Source: Chryseobacterium rhizosphaerae
GTDB taxonomy: Bacteria > Bacteroidota > Bacteroidia > Flavobacteriales > Weeksellaceae
Reading direction: 5' to 3'
Assembly (NCBI RefSeq): GCF_003385455.1
Contig: NZ_QNUF01000020.1
Coordinates: forward strand, 1 to 64,000
DNA length: 64,000 nucleotides
Positions 16,820-25,726 of this stretch are shown piece by piece; position 1 is the first letter of the stretch; each line of letters begins with the position of its first letter. Both the position numbers and the translations under genes were made by a program. The notes under the pieces are model-generated. The model ran no database searches. It was not told where the DNA came from and saw only the letters and a program-made list of their open reading frames with translations.

Positions 16820-17608
16820 TTACAGTGTTATCTTAAAGAGTAAGCAGGTTCCCGAATCTCCGGAGGACTGTTCAAACTCACCGCCTTGTTCATTCATCCT
16901 TCTTCTCATATTCCGAAAGCCATTCCCTTCCCGCTGCCCTTCGGAGATTCCAATCCCGTTATCTGATATTTTCATAGTAAAGACATTTTTTTCCTGGGAA
17001 AATGAAAGTTTCAGTTCATCTGCGCGGCTATGCTTATACCCATTATTAACCGCTTCTTTCAAACATAAAAAAAGATTCCGTCTCAGTTCTGTAGAGATGG
17101 GAATTTCTGATACAATATCTATGCTTTCTGACCATAGTTTTATTTGGGTCTTTTTCAGAAAATGATCAGCATATTGAATTGCATAGTCTATAAAGCTACC
17201 CAACGTATCATTTTCTGAATTCAGGCTCCAAAGCATTTCCCGCATGGAGATATTCATTTCTTCAGACGTTTTCAGCAATTCATTGATATCATCCTGCACG
17301 TCATCTTTTTCTACTTTCTGTTTTAGGAATTCAGCCTGAAGCTTAAGGGCTGAAATGCCTGCTCCAAGATCATCATGCATATCATGGGAAATACGTTCCC
17401 GTTCCTGCTCTATTGATTTTTGTTTTTCAAGTTCTTTTTGGAGAAGCTGGTTTTGATGCTCGACCTCTTTGAGTTGTTTCTCCTTGAGGTATAAAAGCTG
17501 TCTCTTATTATACATTAACACAACAAAAACAATAAAACAGACAAACAACATCATTATTGAGATTGCAATAATATAAGCCAATTTGATATCATCCTGAATA
17601 TGGGTCAT
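16820..17608 (-). CDS. NarX/LytS-like sensor histidine kinase (HisKA_3)
   Basis: The protein has 262 residues. One membrane helix at about 11-33 is followed by a coiled coil (35-70), the HisKA_3 motif ERERISHDMHDDLGAG with the likely phosphoacceptor His78, and a HATPase domain (CLKEAVNNGYKHS, ISDNGIGISEGQREGNGFRN). No periplasmic sensor domain is present, so input probably comes from a partner protein such as the membrane protein whose gene overlaps by 4 bases. It pairs with the LuxR-type regulator encoded first in the same operon. Confidence 0.85.
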   Translation of the reverse strand: MTHIQDDIKLAYIIAISIMMLFVCFIVFVVLMYNKRQLLYLKEKQLKEVEHQNQLLQKELEKQKSIEQERERISHDMHDDLGAGISALKLQAEFLKQKVEKDDVQDDINELLKTSEEMNISMREMLWSLNSENDTLGSFIDYAIQYADHFLKKTQIKLWSESIDIVSEIPISTELRRNLFLCLKEAVNNGYKHSRADELKLSFSQEKNVFTMKISDNGIGISEGQREGNGFRNMRRRMNEQGGEFEQSSGDSGTCLLFKITL

Positions 17609-18243
17609 AGAGTTGATCGTCTTTCATATTTAATTAGTGCTATATAAAACATACTATACATCATAATGTTAATAATATTCTGTCCAACTTTTAAAAACTG
17701 CAGAAATTCGTTATCATTCTCTGCGAAAAAAAACATTGGGGTAACCCTGAAAATAAAAAAACAACTCCACATCAGCAATGCAGTAGAGATCCAGAAAACA
17801 GGATCATTTGTAATTTTATGCTCATCAAAAAAGGATATTTTCTGATAAAACCAGAGCATCGCATTCATGATGTAAAATAAGGTAATTGTTATTCCTATTC
17901 TCTTATCAAAATCATTTTCTAAAAAATGAGTACAAAAAAATATATAGCCTAATGATAGGACTGTACTCAACAGGGCTATTTTTTTTATAATGCCTTTAAA
18001 AAGCAATGAGTAGTAAAAATAAAAGAATACAATACAAAAGATAAAATAAAGATTGTACTGCAGTCCTACCTTCACATCGGGATTACACTGGTCTCTTGTG
18101 AAGGAAAGCCACTCATTCATAAAAGTGATGAGAAAATAAACAAAAAGATAATTCTGGGCAGAGAAAGAATATTTTCTACCCAGATAAAAAGATTTTATTA
18201 AAGGAAATAATAATAGTATCTTATATATAATTCCTATCAGCAT
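17605..18243 (-). CDS. Hypothetical polytopic membrane protein (putative sensor partner)
   Basis: The protein has 212 residues with six to seven hydrophobic helices and short loops, for instance LFVYFLITFMNEWLSF, FCIVFFYFYYSLLF and VFWISTALLMWSCFFIF. Similar small membrane proteins accompany kinases lacking their own sensor region in Bacteroidota. The 4-base overlap with the kinase start suggests tight coupling and maybe a complex. No known family is recognised. It follows the lipoprotein gene by 5 bases. Confidence 0.6.
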   Translation of the reverse strand: MLIGIIYKILLLFPLIKSFYLGRKYSFSAQNYLFVYFLITFMNEWLSFTRDQCNPDVKVGLQYNLYFIFCIVFFYFYYSLLFKGIIKKIALLSTVLSLGYIFFCTHFLENDFDKRIGITITLFYIMNAMLWFYQKISFFDEHKITNDPVFWISTALLMWSCFFIFRVTPMFFFAENDNEFLQFLKVGQNIINIMMYSMFYIALIKYERRSTL

Positions 18244-18248
18244 TTTGA

Positions 18249-19037
18249 TTAGGGTTTTAAGTCACCTGCATCATAATAAAAGTTGATAATATCACTTGAT
18301 ATATTCACATCCCTTGCCGCACTTGTATCATCGTAATTCGTTTTTACAGCAAATGAAATTCTTGAGTCTTTATTTTTGGTGTAGTCTATTAAAGTACCGT
18401 CTTTTCTAGTAAAATCTTTAAACTGAATGTATTCAAACTGAAGATCAATAATTTTGTGTAGAGTCATTTTTTCAATATCACGTGTCATTTGAAAATACCT
18501 TTTTATATCATCAAGGGTATATATAATCATATCACAAGGATCATTTTTACTCACACTGTCTACCAGTTTACTTTTGAAAGCGTCAAATTTTTTCTTTTTA
18601 TCTTTAAATATACCATTTGAATCCGGCACGAAATGATCGCCTGATAAAATATAGAGAGCATCTTTATCATAGTTCAACATATCGTCATCTGACAGGGCCA
18701 TTCCTAAAGATAGAGAGTCGTTTGCATCTGAAAGGAAAAAGAACTTTGCATATTTTTTATTAGCACTATTGATCATTTTTTCAAAGTCACTATAGTTTAA
18801 ATTAATTTTAAGATCAGATTTTAGATTCAGTTTTTGAAAATTCTCTTTACCTTTTATTATTTCTTCATTGGAAATTCTGTCCAGAAAATCAATATGAAGG
18901 TTTCCCTTTTTATCTGCGGATGCATTTTTATCTGTACTTGTTCCCACTTTATCAGTATCTCCCGATTTTTTACAGGTTATTAAAAACAGCGGCAATGCTA
19001 GTAACGGAATAATCTTTAAGAATTTAATAGTTTTCAT
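18249..19037 (-). CDS. Hypothetical lipoprotein in two-component operon
   Basis: The protein has 262 residues. The signal MKTIKFLKIIPLLALPLFLI ends in a lipobox (LITCKKSG). A Lys/Ser/Asp-rich linker of about 25 residues leads to a soluble, mostly helical domain with many aspartates (SDANDSLSLGMALSDDDMLN). No enzyme motif is seen. It sits between the regulator (7-base gap) and the membrane protein (5-base gap), so a periplasmic ligand-sensing or feedback role is plausible but only inferred. Confidence 0.6.
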   Translation of the reverse strand: MKTIKFLKIIPLLALPLFLITCKKSGDTDKVGTSTDKNASADKKGNLHIDFLDRISNEEIIKGKENFQKLNLKSDLKINLNYSDFEKMINSANKKYAKFFFLSDANDSLSLGMALSDDDMLNYDKDALYILSGDHFVPDSNGIFKDKKKKFDAFKSKLVDSVSKNDPCDMIIYTLDDIKRYFQMTRDIEKMTLHKIIDLQFEYIQFKDFTRKDGTLIDYTKNKDSRISFAVKTNYDDTSAARDVNISSDIINFYYDAGDLKP

Positions 19038-19043
19038 GGTTTC

Positions 19044-19676
19044 TTAGTTTTTAGTTTGGTTGAGTTTATTGATGGCCTCCACTTTATTATTGACGTGAAG
19101 TTTTCTGTAGATATTTCCAACATGTTTTTTTACCGTATCCATGCTGATGAATTTTTTATCGGCAATTTCTTTGTACAGAAGCCCCTGTGAGAGGAGTTCC
19201 AGGATTTCTTTTTCGCGCTCGGTAAGCTCATCAAAGCCTTTAACCTCGGGAGCTTCTTTTTCAAAATGATGCAGAACTTTTCGGGCGATAGAGAAACTCA
19301 TGGGAGCGCCTCCGTTGTGTACGTCCCGGATAGAGGAAAGAATTTTATCCATACTTTCCCCCTTTACAAGATATCCCATAGCACCTGCTTTTAATGAATT
19401 GAAGATTTTTTCATCCTCTTCAAAGCTTGTACACATAATAAACTGGGTATTGGGCATGTCTTTCCGCAATTTGAGTATGATTTCAATTCCCAACATATCC
19501 TGTAACTGAATATCCATCATCACAACATCCGGAGAAATACTGGCGAGATTATTCAGGGCATCATTGCCATCAAAGAACTGAGCAATTACTTTCATGTCCT
19601 GTTGATAATTGATTACCTTCTTCAACGCATTGTTGTAGTTCTTCTCGTCTTCTACTATGGCTATAGAAATACTCAT
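19044..19676 (-). CDS. NarL/LuxR-family response regulator
   Basis: The protein has 210 residues, starting at the ATG at 19676. An upstream in-frame start at 19724 would add a non-conserved 16 residues. The receiver domain opens SISIAIVEDEKNYNNALKKV, with the phospho-acceptor Asp55 in VVMMDIQ and the switch Lys in YLVKGES. The C-terminal LuxR HTH is FDELTEREKEILELLSQGL and YKEIADKKFISMDTVKKHVG. It is first in the operon with the lipoprotein, membrane protein and kinase. A TTACCC-CTTT-GGGTAA inverted repeat at 19725-19740 lies just upstream and is a possible operator. Confidence 0.88.
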   Translation of the reverse strand: MSISIAIVEDEKNYNNALKKVINYQQDMKVIAQFFDGNDALNNLASISPDVVMMDIQLQDMLGIEIILKLRKDMPNTQFIMCTSFEEDEKIFNSLKAGAMGYLVKGESMDKILSSIRDVHNGGAPMSFSIARKVLHHFEKEAPEVKGFDELTEREKEILELLSQGLLYKEIADKKFISMDTVKKHVGNIYRKLHVNNKVEAINKLNQTKN

Positions 19677-19892
19677 GTCCTTTTTGTTTGAAACAAATTT
19701 CAATAGAAAACAAAGCCGAATCAATTACCCCTTTGGGTAATTTTAAAATCAGAGTTTACATTTATGGTTCAGTCTTTAGTTTTATTAAATTTAACTAATT
19801 TTTCGCTTCAAAAAATATATTATTTGAAATTATTTTGAAATAAATAAACTTAATATTGAATTAGTAATAATTTCACAGTGAAACATCAGAAG

Positions 19893-21749
19893 TTATTTCA
19901 CAAGCTCTTCCAGAATCGGATGGTCAATACTGCTGATTGAAGTGTTATTTTCAAATATCTGTTCAAATATCTGAATCTTATTGCTTCCTTTCTTCAGCCA
20001 CGCTCCGGGAATATATAAGGTTTGTTGAGGGCCTACCTTACTCCAATAGCGTCCTATATTTTTTCCGTTGATAAAAACGATTCCTTTCCCCAGCTTCCGC
20101 ATATCAAGAAAAGTATCTCCTGTTTCATTAAGAATAAATTCAGCTTCCTGAACCACGGGAGAATGGGACGCTATATTTTTCATTTTATCGGAAAGCTTGG
20201 GAAATGTATCAAAAGGTAAGGGAAGCATTTCCCAATTTCCGGAAACTTCAATACCGTTTATTTTTACCGGGCTGATAATTCCTTTTACATTGTGAACAAT
20301 ATCAGCTCCGTAATTAATCCGGCCCATATTTTCCACCAAAATCTCCAGGCGGTTTCCGGCTTTGATTTCAATATCGAGATCATATTTTTTATTAACTCTG
20401 TTAAGTTCTCCTTTCCAAATACCATTTACATAGACATTGGCATAATCTCTCAATCCTTTTATCTCCAATATACCTTTCTGATCTTTGCCGAATTTTCTTC
20501 TATACAAAACGTACCCATGTCCGGTATTTAAATCTTCAAAAGTGAGCAGCTGATTATTAACAACAGGTTTCTGCTGATCCGTGGTATCAAACAGACTGTT
20601 AATCTTTGAAAACTTAATTTCAGGAATGCTAATTACTTTAATGGGATTGGGTACTTGCGGAAGAGGATCTGGATTGATTTTTTGAAATGCTTTCCTTAAA
20701 GCAATATATTTCGGGGTAGCCCAACCCGCCTCATTGATAGGGGCATCGTAATCATAACTTGTAAGATCGGGCTGAATATCGTGGTCTTTATCATAATTGG
20801 CTCCGCTTGTAAAACCGAAGTTTGTCCCGCCATGGATCATATAATAATTAAAGGAGATTCCATTTTTTATGTACAGCTCGGTCTGTTTCAGGACCTCTTC
20901 CGTGGAAACTTTTACAAATGGTTCAGCCCAATGATCCAACCATCCCGGATAATATTCCGCAACCATATACGGTCCTTTTCCGTTATTGTATTCATTAATG
21001 CTTTTCTTTAAAACATCAATATCACTTTCCCCATTTGCAGTGGGCAAAGCTCCTTCAACAGATCCTCCTTTGAAAAGTGAGCTTCCGTCTGAAGTAAATA
21101 AAGGGGTGGAAATTCCAGCCTTCAAAAGCATATCTTTTATTTTATGGCTGTATTTGCGGTGCTGTTCCAAGGGAATATCTTTTCTTTGGGCAACATATGA
21201 TCCAAATTCATTTTCTGTCTGAACCATAATCACGGGACCACCGTTATTAATCTGTAATGGAACAATTTGTTTAGCTAGCTGGTTGATATATTTTTCACAT
21301 TCCTCTAAAAAAGCTTTATTATCAGTCCTTATTTCGAGCTCCTTGTTCTTTTGCAGCCACCAGGGATATCCGCCAAACTCCCATTCTGCACAAACATAGG
21401 GGCCGGGACGAATAATAACATATAAGCCTACTTCTTTGGCTGTTTTAATGAATTTCTGTAAATCCTTCTCGCCGGAAAAATTCCATTTGCCGGGGGCTTC
21501 TTCATGGTAATTCCAAAAGACATAGGTAGTAACAGTATTCAACCCCATGGCTTTCATCATTTGAAGACGATGCTTCCAATAAGATGATGGAACTCTTGGA
21601 TAATGCATTTCTCCTGAATAAATGATGAATGGCTTTCCATTCAATAAAAACTGACCCTCTTTTATTTCGAAATTTCCTTTCTGAGAAAATGCTAAATTTG
21701 TGGAGAGAATGAACAGAATAATACATATATATTTGTTGAAATTCTTCAT
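19893..21749 (-). CDS. GH35 beta-galactosidase
   Basis: The protein has 618 residues after a signal peptide (start at the ATG at 21749, MKNFNKYICIILFILSTNLA). The GH35 catalytic barrel spans about 28-340, with GEMHYPRVPSSYWKHRL, GPYVCAEWEFGGYPWWL, proton donor Glu181 in QTENEFGSY, and likely nucleophile Glu265 in VAEYYPGWLDHW. Beta-sandwich domains with galactose-binding-like fold follow (INGKNIGRYWSKVGPQQTLY). It should release terminal beta-galactose from oligosaccharides in the periplasm or outside the cell. It is monocistronic, with no SusCD pair or other glycosidase nearby. Confidence 0.9.
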   Translation of the reverse strand: MKNFNKYICIILFILSTNLAFSQKGNFEIKEGQFLLNGKPFIIYSGEMHYPRVPSSYWKHRLQMMKAMGLNTVTTYVFWNYHEEAPGKWNFSGEKDLQKFIKTAKEVGLYVIIRPGPYVCAEWEFGGYPWWLQKNKELEIRTDNKAFLEECEKYINQLAKQIVPLQINNGGPVIMVQTENEFGSYVAQRKDIPLEQHRKYSHKIKDMLLKAGISTPLFTSDGSSLFKGGSVEGALPTANGESDIDVLKKSINEYNNGKGPYMVAEYYPGWLDHWAEPFVKVSTEEVLKQTELYIKNGISFNYYMIHGGTNFGFTSGANYDKDHDIQPDLTSYDYDAPINEAGWATPKYIALRKAFQKINPDPLPQVPNPIKVISIPEIKFSKINSLFDTTDQQKPVVNNQLLTFEDLNTGHGYVLYRRKFGKDQKGILEIKGLRDYANVYVNGIWKGELNRVNKKYDLDIEIKAGNRLEILVENMGRINYGADIVHNVKGIISPVKINGIEVSGNWEMLPLPFDTFPKLSDKMKNIASHSPVVQEAEFILNETGDTFLDMRKLGKGIVFINGKNIGRYWSKVGPQQTLYIPGAWLKKGSNKIQIFEQIFENNTSISSIDHPILEELVK

Positions 21750-21816
21750 AGTATAGGGCATGATTTTTGTAAAATTAAATTACAAAAAAATTAATTTGAA
21801 TATCAAAAAAATAATC

Positions 21817-22251
21817 ATGAAAAAAAGCATTTTGGTACTGGGTGCAGTACTTACATTAACAGCAATAAGCTGCAAGAAAAGTGAAAGCGGAAACAAAAGC
21901 GTTATCAAAGCAGACAGTTCGGAAACCTTAGTGACTGATACTAACGGAAAAGTTGATTCAGTAACACAAAGTTCATCGACCATAGAGGTCAATGGTCAAA
22001 AAACTGAAAAAACCGATTTTGTTTATAAAGCAACAGACGGAACATTGGTAAAAGTAGTTTTCAAAAATGATCCGAAGGAAAATACAGTAGCTATTACCAG
22101 CAATAAGAAAACATTCACGTTACCTAAAACGGAAACCAAAGATGGTGAAACCATTTATAAAAAAGATGATATGACAGCCAGGGTAAAAGGAGACAGCCTC
22201 CACCTTGAGCAAGGCAATAATATTATTGAACTGAAAAGAACAAAGATTTAA
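21817..22251 (+). CDS. Small hypothetical lipoprotein
   Basis: The protein has 144 residues, starting at the ATG at 21817. The signal MKKSILVLGAVLTLTAISCK has a lipobox (LTAISC). The mature part is Lys/Ser/Thr-rich, then beta-like repeats (DFVYKATDGTLVKVVFKNDP and NTVAITSNKKTFTLPKTETK), which resemble membrane-bound lysozyme-inhibitor (MliC-like) folds without the clear motif. It is divergent from the galactosidase gene with a 67-base shared control region, and ends at a strong terminator. Confidence 0.6.
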   Translation: MKKSILVLGAVLTLTAISCKKSESGNKSVIKADSSETLVTDTNGKVDSVTQSSSTIEVNGQKTEKTDFVYKATDGTLVKVVFKNDPKENTVAITSNKKTFTLPKTETKDGETIYKKDDMTARVKGDSLHLEQGNNIIELKRTKI

Positions 22252-22310
22252 GTTGGAATCCGGTTTCGGATTTGGGGCTATCAACTATCCCAATAGACTA
22301 CCAATAAAAA

Positions 22311-22333
22311 AACCATCCGGAGTCCGGATGGTT
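22311..22333. terminator. Bidirectional intrinsic terminator
   Basis: AACCATCCGG and CCGGATGGTT pair around AGT. A-run on the left and TTTTC on the right let it end both the lipoprotein transcript and the long ribosomal/alpha operon on the minus strand. Confidence 0.85.
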
Positions 22334-22356
22334 TTCAATTTATATCTGAATGAATA

Positions 22357-22875
22357 TTATTCCTCAGTTTTTTCTTCAGTAGTATCAGCTTTTGCTTCTT
22401 CTACTTTTTCTTCTACTACTGGAGCATCAGCAACTACTGCTTCAACTTTTTTAGATGTAGTAGCTCTTCTGCTTCTTCTTGTAGCTTTTTTCTCTTCAGC
22501 ATTAGGGTTGTAAAGCTCGTTGAAATCTACCAATTCGATAAGAGCCATATCAGCAGCATCACCTGGTCTGAAACCTGTCTTAATGATTCTTGTATAACCA
22601 CCGTTTCTTTCAGCGATTTTAGGAGCTACAGTTCTGAATAATTCAGCAACCGCAAATTTATTTTGAAGGTAAGAGAATACTACTCTTCTGTTATGTGTAG
22701 TATCTTCTTTTGCTTTTGTTAATAGAGGCTCAACATATACTCTTAAAGCCTTAGCTTTAGCTACAGTAGTGTTGATTCTTTTATGCTCAATTAGAGAACA
22801 AGCCATATTAGAAAGTAAAGCACTTCTGTGAGAAGCTGTTCTTCCTAAGTGATTGAATTTTTTACCGTGTCTCAT
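22357..22875 (-). CDS. rplQ: 50S ribosomal protein L17
   Basis: The protein has 172 residues. The conserved N-terminal part ([20 protein letters not shown], then [14 protein letters not shown]) binds 23S rRNA near the exit tunnel. After about residue 120 it has a 45-residue Lys/Glu/Ala-rich tail ([20 protein letters not shown]), longer than the roughly 127-residue enterobacterial protein, as is usual in Bacteroidota. Last gene of the alpha segment, 6 bases after rpoA, followed by the terminator. Confidence 0.98.
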   Translation of the reverse strand: MRHGKKFNHLGRTASHRSALLSNMACSLIEHKRINTTVAKAKALRVYVEPLLTKAKEDTTHNRRVVFSYLQNKFAVAELFRTVAPKIAERNGGYTRIIKTGFRPGDAADMALIELVDFNELYNPNAEEKKATRRSRRATTSKKVEAVVADAPVVEEKVEEAKADTTEEKTEE

Positions 22876-22881
22876 TATTAA

Positions 22882-23877
22882 TTATTTATCAGCGTCTAAC
22901 TTATATTTTGCAACGTCGAAACCGAAGTTAAGACCTTTTGAATGCACTAATTCTTCTAGTTCTGTCAAAGATTTTTTACCAAAATTTCTGAATTTCATCA
23001 AATCAGACTTACTGTAAGAAACAAGTTCTCCAAGAGTTTCTACTTCAGCTGCTTTCAGACAGTTAAGGGCTCTTACAGAAAGATCCATATCTGCTAATTT
23101 AGACTTAAGAAGTTGTCTTGTATGAAGAGTTTCTTCATCGTATTGGATAGATGCTTTTACAGCTTCAGTTTCAAGAGTGATTCTCTCATCAGAGAATAAC
23201 ATGAAGTGATAAATTAATATCTTAGAAGCTTCTGTTAAAGCATTTTGAGGACTGATGGAACCATCAGTTTCTATATCTAATACAAGTTTTTCGTAGTCTG
23301 TTTTTTGCTCTACACGATAATTTTCAATGCTGTATTGTACTTTCTTGATTGGCGTGAAAATAGAGTCAATAGCAATAGTACCAATAGGTGCATTGTTTGA
23401 CTTATTTTGTTCTGAAGGAACATACCCTCTACCTTTTTCAATATTGAAAGTAATTTCGAAAGTTACATCACTGTTTAGGTTGCAGATCATTAAATCTGGG
23501 TTTAGAACCTCAAATCCGTTGATAGACTTTCCTAAATCACCAGCAGTAATAACCGTTTGACCTGAAACTTTAGCAACAACCTGCTCGTTAGCCTGGCCTT
23601 CTGCTGTAGCTTTTAATCTCACCTGCTTAAGGTTAAGAATAATTTCGGTAACATCTTCGATTACTCCTGGAATAGTTGAAAATTCGTGCTCTACACCTTC
23701 TATTTTGATAGATGAAATAGCGTATCCTTCCAGAGAAGAAAGTAACACTCTTCTCAAAGCATTACCTATTGTAAGCCCGAAACCTGGTTCTAAAGGTCTG
23801 AATTCAAATTGACCTTTAAATTCATCAGAGTTAAGTAAAATTACTTTATCGGGTTTTATGAATTGTAAAATTGCCAT
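22882..23877 (-). CDS. rpoA: RNA polymerase alpha subunit
   Basis: The protein has 331 residues. The N-terminal dimerisation domain ([30 protein letters not shown]) assembles the core enzyme. The C-terminal helix-hairpin-helix domain ([20 protein letters not shown] and [15 protein letters not shown]) contacts DNA and activators. It lies between rpsD and rplQ, the usual alpha-operon order. Full length and ordinary. Confidence 0.98.
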   Translation of the reverse strand: MAILQFIKPDKVILLNSDEFKGQFEFRPLEPGFGLTIGNALRRVLLSSLEGYAISSIKIEGVEHEFSTIPGVIEDVTEIILNLKQVRLKATAEGQANEQVVAKVSGQTVITAGDLGKSINGFEVLNPDLMICNLNSDVTFEITFNIEKGRGYVPSEQNKSNNAPIGTIAIDSIFTPIKKVQYSIENYRVEQKTDYEKLVLDIETDGSISPQNALTEASKILIYHFMLFSDERITLETEAVKASIQYDEETLHTRQLLKSKLADMDLSVRALNCLKAAEVETLGELVSYSKSDLMKFRNFGKKSLTELEELVHSKGLNFGFDVAKYKLDADK

Positions 23878-23910
23878 ATTATTGGGTTGAGCAAAAATTT
23901 GATTAAAAAA

Positions 23911-24519
23911 TTATTTAGAGTAAAGTTCGACGATAAGGTTCTCCTTGATGTCTTCCGGAATTTGGATTCTTTCAGGAGCAGAAATGAAGGTACCTTCTTT
24001 CTTCTCATCGTTGAATTGTAACCACTCATAATTTGCTTTAGAAGCTAATGCATTTGTTACCACGTCAAGAGATTTAGATTTCTCTCTTACAGCGATTACA
24101 TCACCAGCTTTTACCAAATACGAAGGGATGTTAAGAATTTCTCCATTCACAGTAATGTGTCTGTGAGAAACTAGTTGTCTAGCACCAGATCTAGTTTTAG
24201 CAAAACCTAATCTGTATACTACGTTATCCAATCTTGATTCACAAAGTTGTAAAAGAACTTCACCTGTTACTCCTTTGCTTCTGTGTGCTTTTTCAAATAG
24301 GTTAGCAAACTGTCTTTCTAAAATACCGTAAGTATATTTAGCTTTTTGTTTTTCAGCTAACTGAACTGCATATTCTGATTTTTTAGCACCTCTTCTTTTG
24401 TTAGGACCGTGTTGTCCTGGCGGTTGGTTTTTTCTCTTTTCGAAGTTCTTATCATCTCCGTAGATTGCAGCTCCAAACTTTCTAGCAATCTTAGTTTTAG
24501 GTCCAATATATCTTGCCAT
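23911..24519 (-). CDS. rpsD: 30S ribosomal protein S4
   Basis: A 202-residue primary 16S rRNA binder with the S4 RNA-binding domain ([20 protein letters not shown]) and the N-terminal [20 protein letters not shown]. The N-terminal region lacks the zinc-binding cysteines of the C+ form. In many bacteria S4 represses the alpha operon. Gap of 33 bases to rpoA. Confidence 0.98.
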   Translation of the reverse strand: MARYIGPKTKIARKFGAAIYGDDKNFEKRKNQPPGQHGPNKRRGAKKSEYAVQLAEKQKAKYTYGILERQFANLFEKAHRSKGVTGEVLLQLCESRLDNVVYRLGFAKTRSGARQLVSHRHITVNGEILNIPSYLVKAGDVIAVREKSKSLDVVTNALASKANYEWLQFNDEKKEGTFISAPERIQIPEDIKENLIVELYSK

Positions 24520-24538
24520 AATGGGTAAATTCTAAAAA

Positions 24539-24928
24539 TTAAACTCTTCTTCTTTTAGGTGGTCTACATCCATTGTGTGGCATTGGCGTCACATCAACGA
24601 TTTCGCTAACTTCAATTCCTGAATTGTGAATCGTTCTGATAGCAGATTCTCTACCTGCACCAGGACCTTTCACATACACCTTTACTCTTCTTAATCCAGC
24701 TTCGTGAGCAACATTAGAGCAATTTTCAGCTGCCATTTGAGCAGCAAAAGGAGTGTTCTTTTTAGAACCTCTGAATCCCATTTTACCGGCAGACGCCCAA
24801 GAGATAACCTCTCCACTTTTATTTGTTAAAGAAATGATGATGTTATTGAAAGAAGCTTGAATATGTGCTTCACCAATAGCTTCAACTTTTACTTTTCTTT
24901 TTTTAACTACTTTACTTTGTTTTGCCAT
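24539..24928 (-). CDS. rpsK: 30S ribosomal protein S11
   Basis: The protein has 129 residues. Signature [20 protein letters not shown] and the C-terminal [18 protein letters not shown] are typical. It lines the mRNA exit channel in the 30S platform with S7 and S18. Between rpsM (12-base gap) and rpsD (19-base gap). Confidence 0.98.
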   Translation of the reverse strand: MAKQSKVVKKRKVKVEAIGEAHIQASFNNIIISLTNKSGEVISWASAGKMGFRGSKKNTPFAAQMAAENCSNVAHEAGLRRVKVYVKGPGAGRESAIRTIHNSGIEVSEIVDVTPMPHNGCRPPKRRRV

Positions 24929-24940
24929 AATTCCTAACGA

Positions 24941-25318
24941 TTATTTACTTGCCTTTTTCTTGTTAGCAACTGTTTTTCTCTTTCCTTTACGGGTTCTAGA
25001 GTTGTTTTTCGTTCTCTGGCCTCTTAAAGGTAATCCTAGTCTGTGACGTATTCCTCGTTGGCATCCTATGTCCATCAATCTCTTGATGTTCAATTGCACT
25101 TCAGATCTTAATTCTCCTTCTACTTTTACGTTGTCAGAGATATATGTTCTGATTGCAGCCAATTCATCGTCATTCCATTCGTTGACTTTCTTGTCTTCGC
25201 TGATACCGGCAGCTTTAAGGATTTCAGAAGAAGTACTTCTTCCTACTCCATAGATGTAAGTTAAACCGATAACACCTCTTTTGTTTTTTGGTAAATCAAT
25301 ACCTGCAATTCTCGCCAT
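24941..25318 (-). CDS. rpsM: 30S ribosomal protein S13
   Basis: The protein has 125 residues. [20 protein letters not shown], the helix-hairpin region [17 protein letters not shown] and the basic tail [20 protein letters not shown] reaching the P-site tRNA are all present. It follows rpmJ by 9 bases. Confidence 0.98.
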   Translation of the reverse strand: MARIAGIDLPKNKRGVIGLTYIYGVGRSTSSEILKAAGISEDKKVNEWNDDELAAIRTYISDNVKVEGELRSEVQLNIKRLMDIGCQRGIRHRLGLPLRGQRTKNNSRTRKGKRKTVANKKKASK

Positions 25319-25327
25319 AATTTAATG

Positions 25328-25444
25328 TTAGCCTTGTCTTTGTTTAAATTTTGGGTTCTTCTTGTTGATTACAAATAGGACACCTTTTCTGCGTACAATT
25401 TTGCAATCAGCGCTTCTTTTTTTAATTGATGCTCTTACTTTCAT
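25328..25444 (-). CDS. rpmJ: 50S ribosomal protein L36, zinc-ligand-poor form
   Basis: A 38-residue protein read directly from the sequence: [20 protein letters not shown] then [18 protein letters not shown]. The classical Cys-Cys-Cys-His zinc set keeps only Cys14. The positions of Cys11, Cys27 and His32 hold Ser, Asn and Phe. It therefore should not bind zinc, as in other Bacteroidota L36. It sits in the normal place between infA and rpsM. Confidence 0.95.
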   Translation of the reverse strand: MKVRASIKKRSADCKIVRRKGVLFVINKKNPKFKQRQG

Positions 25445-25471
25445 TTTGATAGTATTTATTTTTTAACAAAT

Positions 25472-25499
25472 GCCAAATGGAATGTTTATTCCATTTGGC
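25472..25499 (-). promoter_or_regulatory. Perfect 12-bp hairpin between infA and rpmJ
   Basis: GCCAAATGGAAT and ATTCCATTTGGC pair around a 4-base loop just 8 bases past the infA stop. No U-run follows on the minus strand, so it looks more like an RNA-processing or stabilising element than a terminator. Confidence 0.55.
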
Positions 25500-25507
25500 T
25501 ATTTTGT

Positions 25508-25723
25508 TTAATATCTAAATGTAATTCTCCCTTTCGTTAAATCATAGGGAGACATTTCTAGTTTTACCTTATCACCAGGTAAAAGTTTAATATAGTGCAT
25601 TCGCATTTTACCAGAAATATGAGCAATAAGTATATGCCCATTTTCAAGTTCTACACGGAACTGAGCGTTCGAAAGTGCTTCCGTTATAACGCCGTCTTGT
25701 TCAATATGTTTTTGTTTTGCCAT
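25508..25723 (-). CDS. infA: Translation initiation factor IF-1
   Basis: A 71-residue single S1/OB-fold protein ([48 protein letters not shown]-like end KGRITFRY). It occupies the 30S A site during initiation. It lies 3 bases after secY, in the usual secY-infA-rpmJ order. Confidence 0.97.
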   Translation of the reverse strand: MAKQKHIEQDGVITEALSNAQFRVELENGHILIAHISGKMRMHYIKLLPGDKVKLEMSPYDLTKGRITFRY

Positions 25724-25726
25724 AAA

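Noticed and set aside
22253..22513. Rightward 86-residue frame rich in Ser/Thr/Ala
   Set aside because: It is the antisense of the low-complexity L17 tail and crosses the terminator; no protein-like features.
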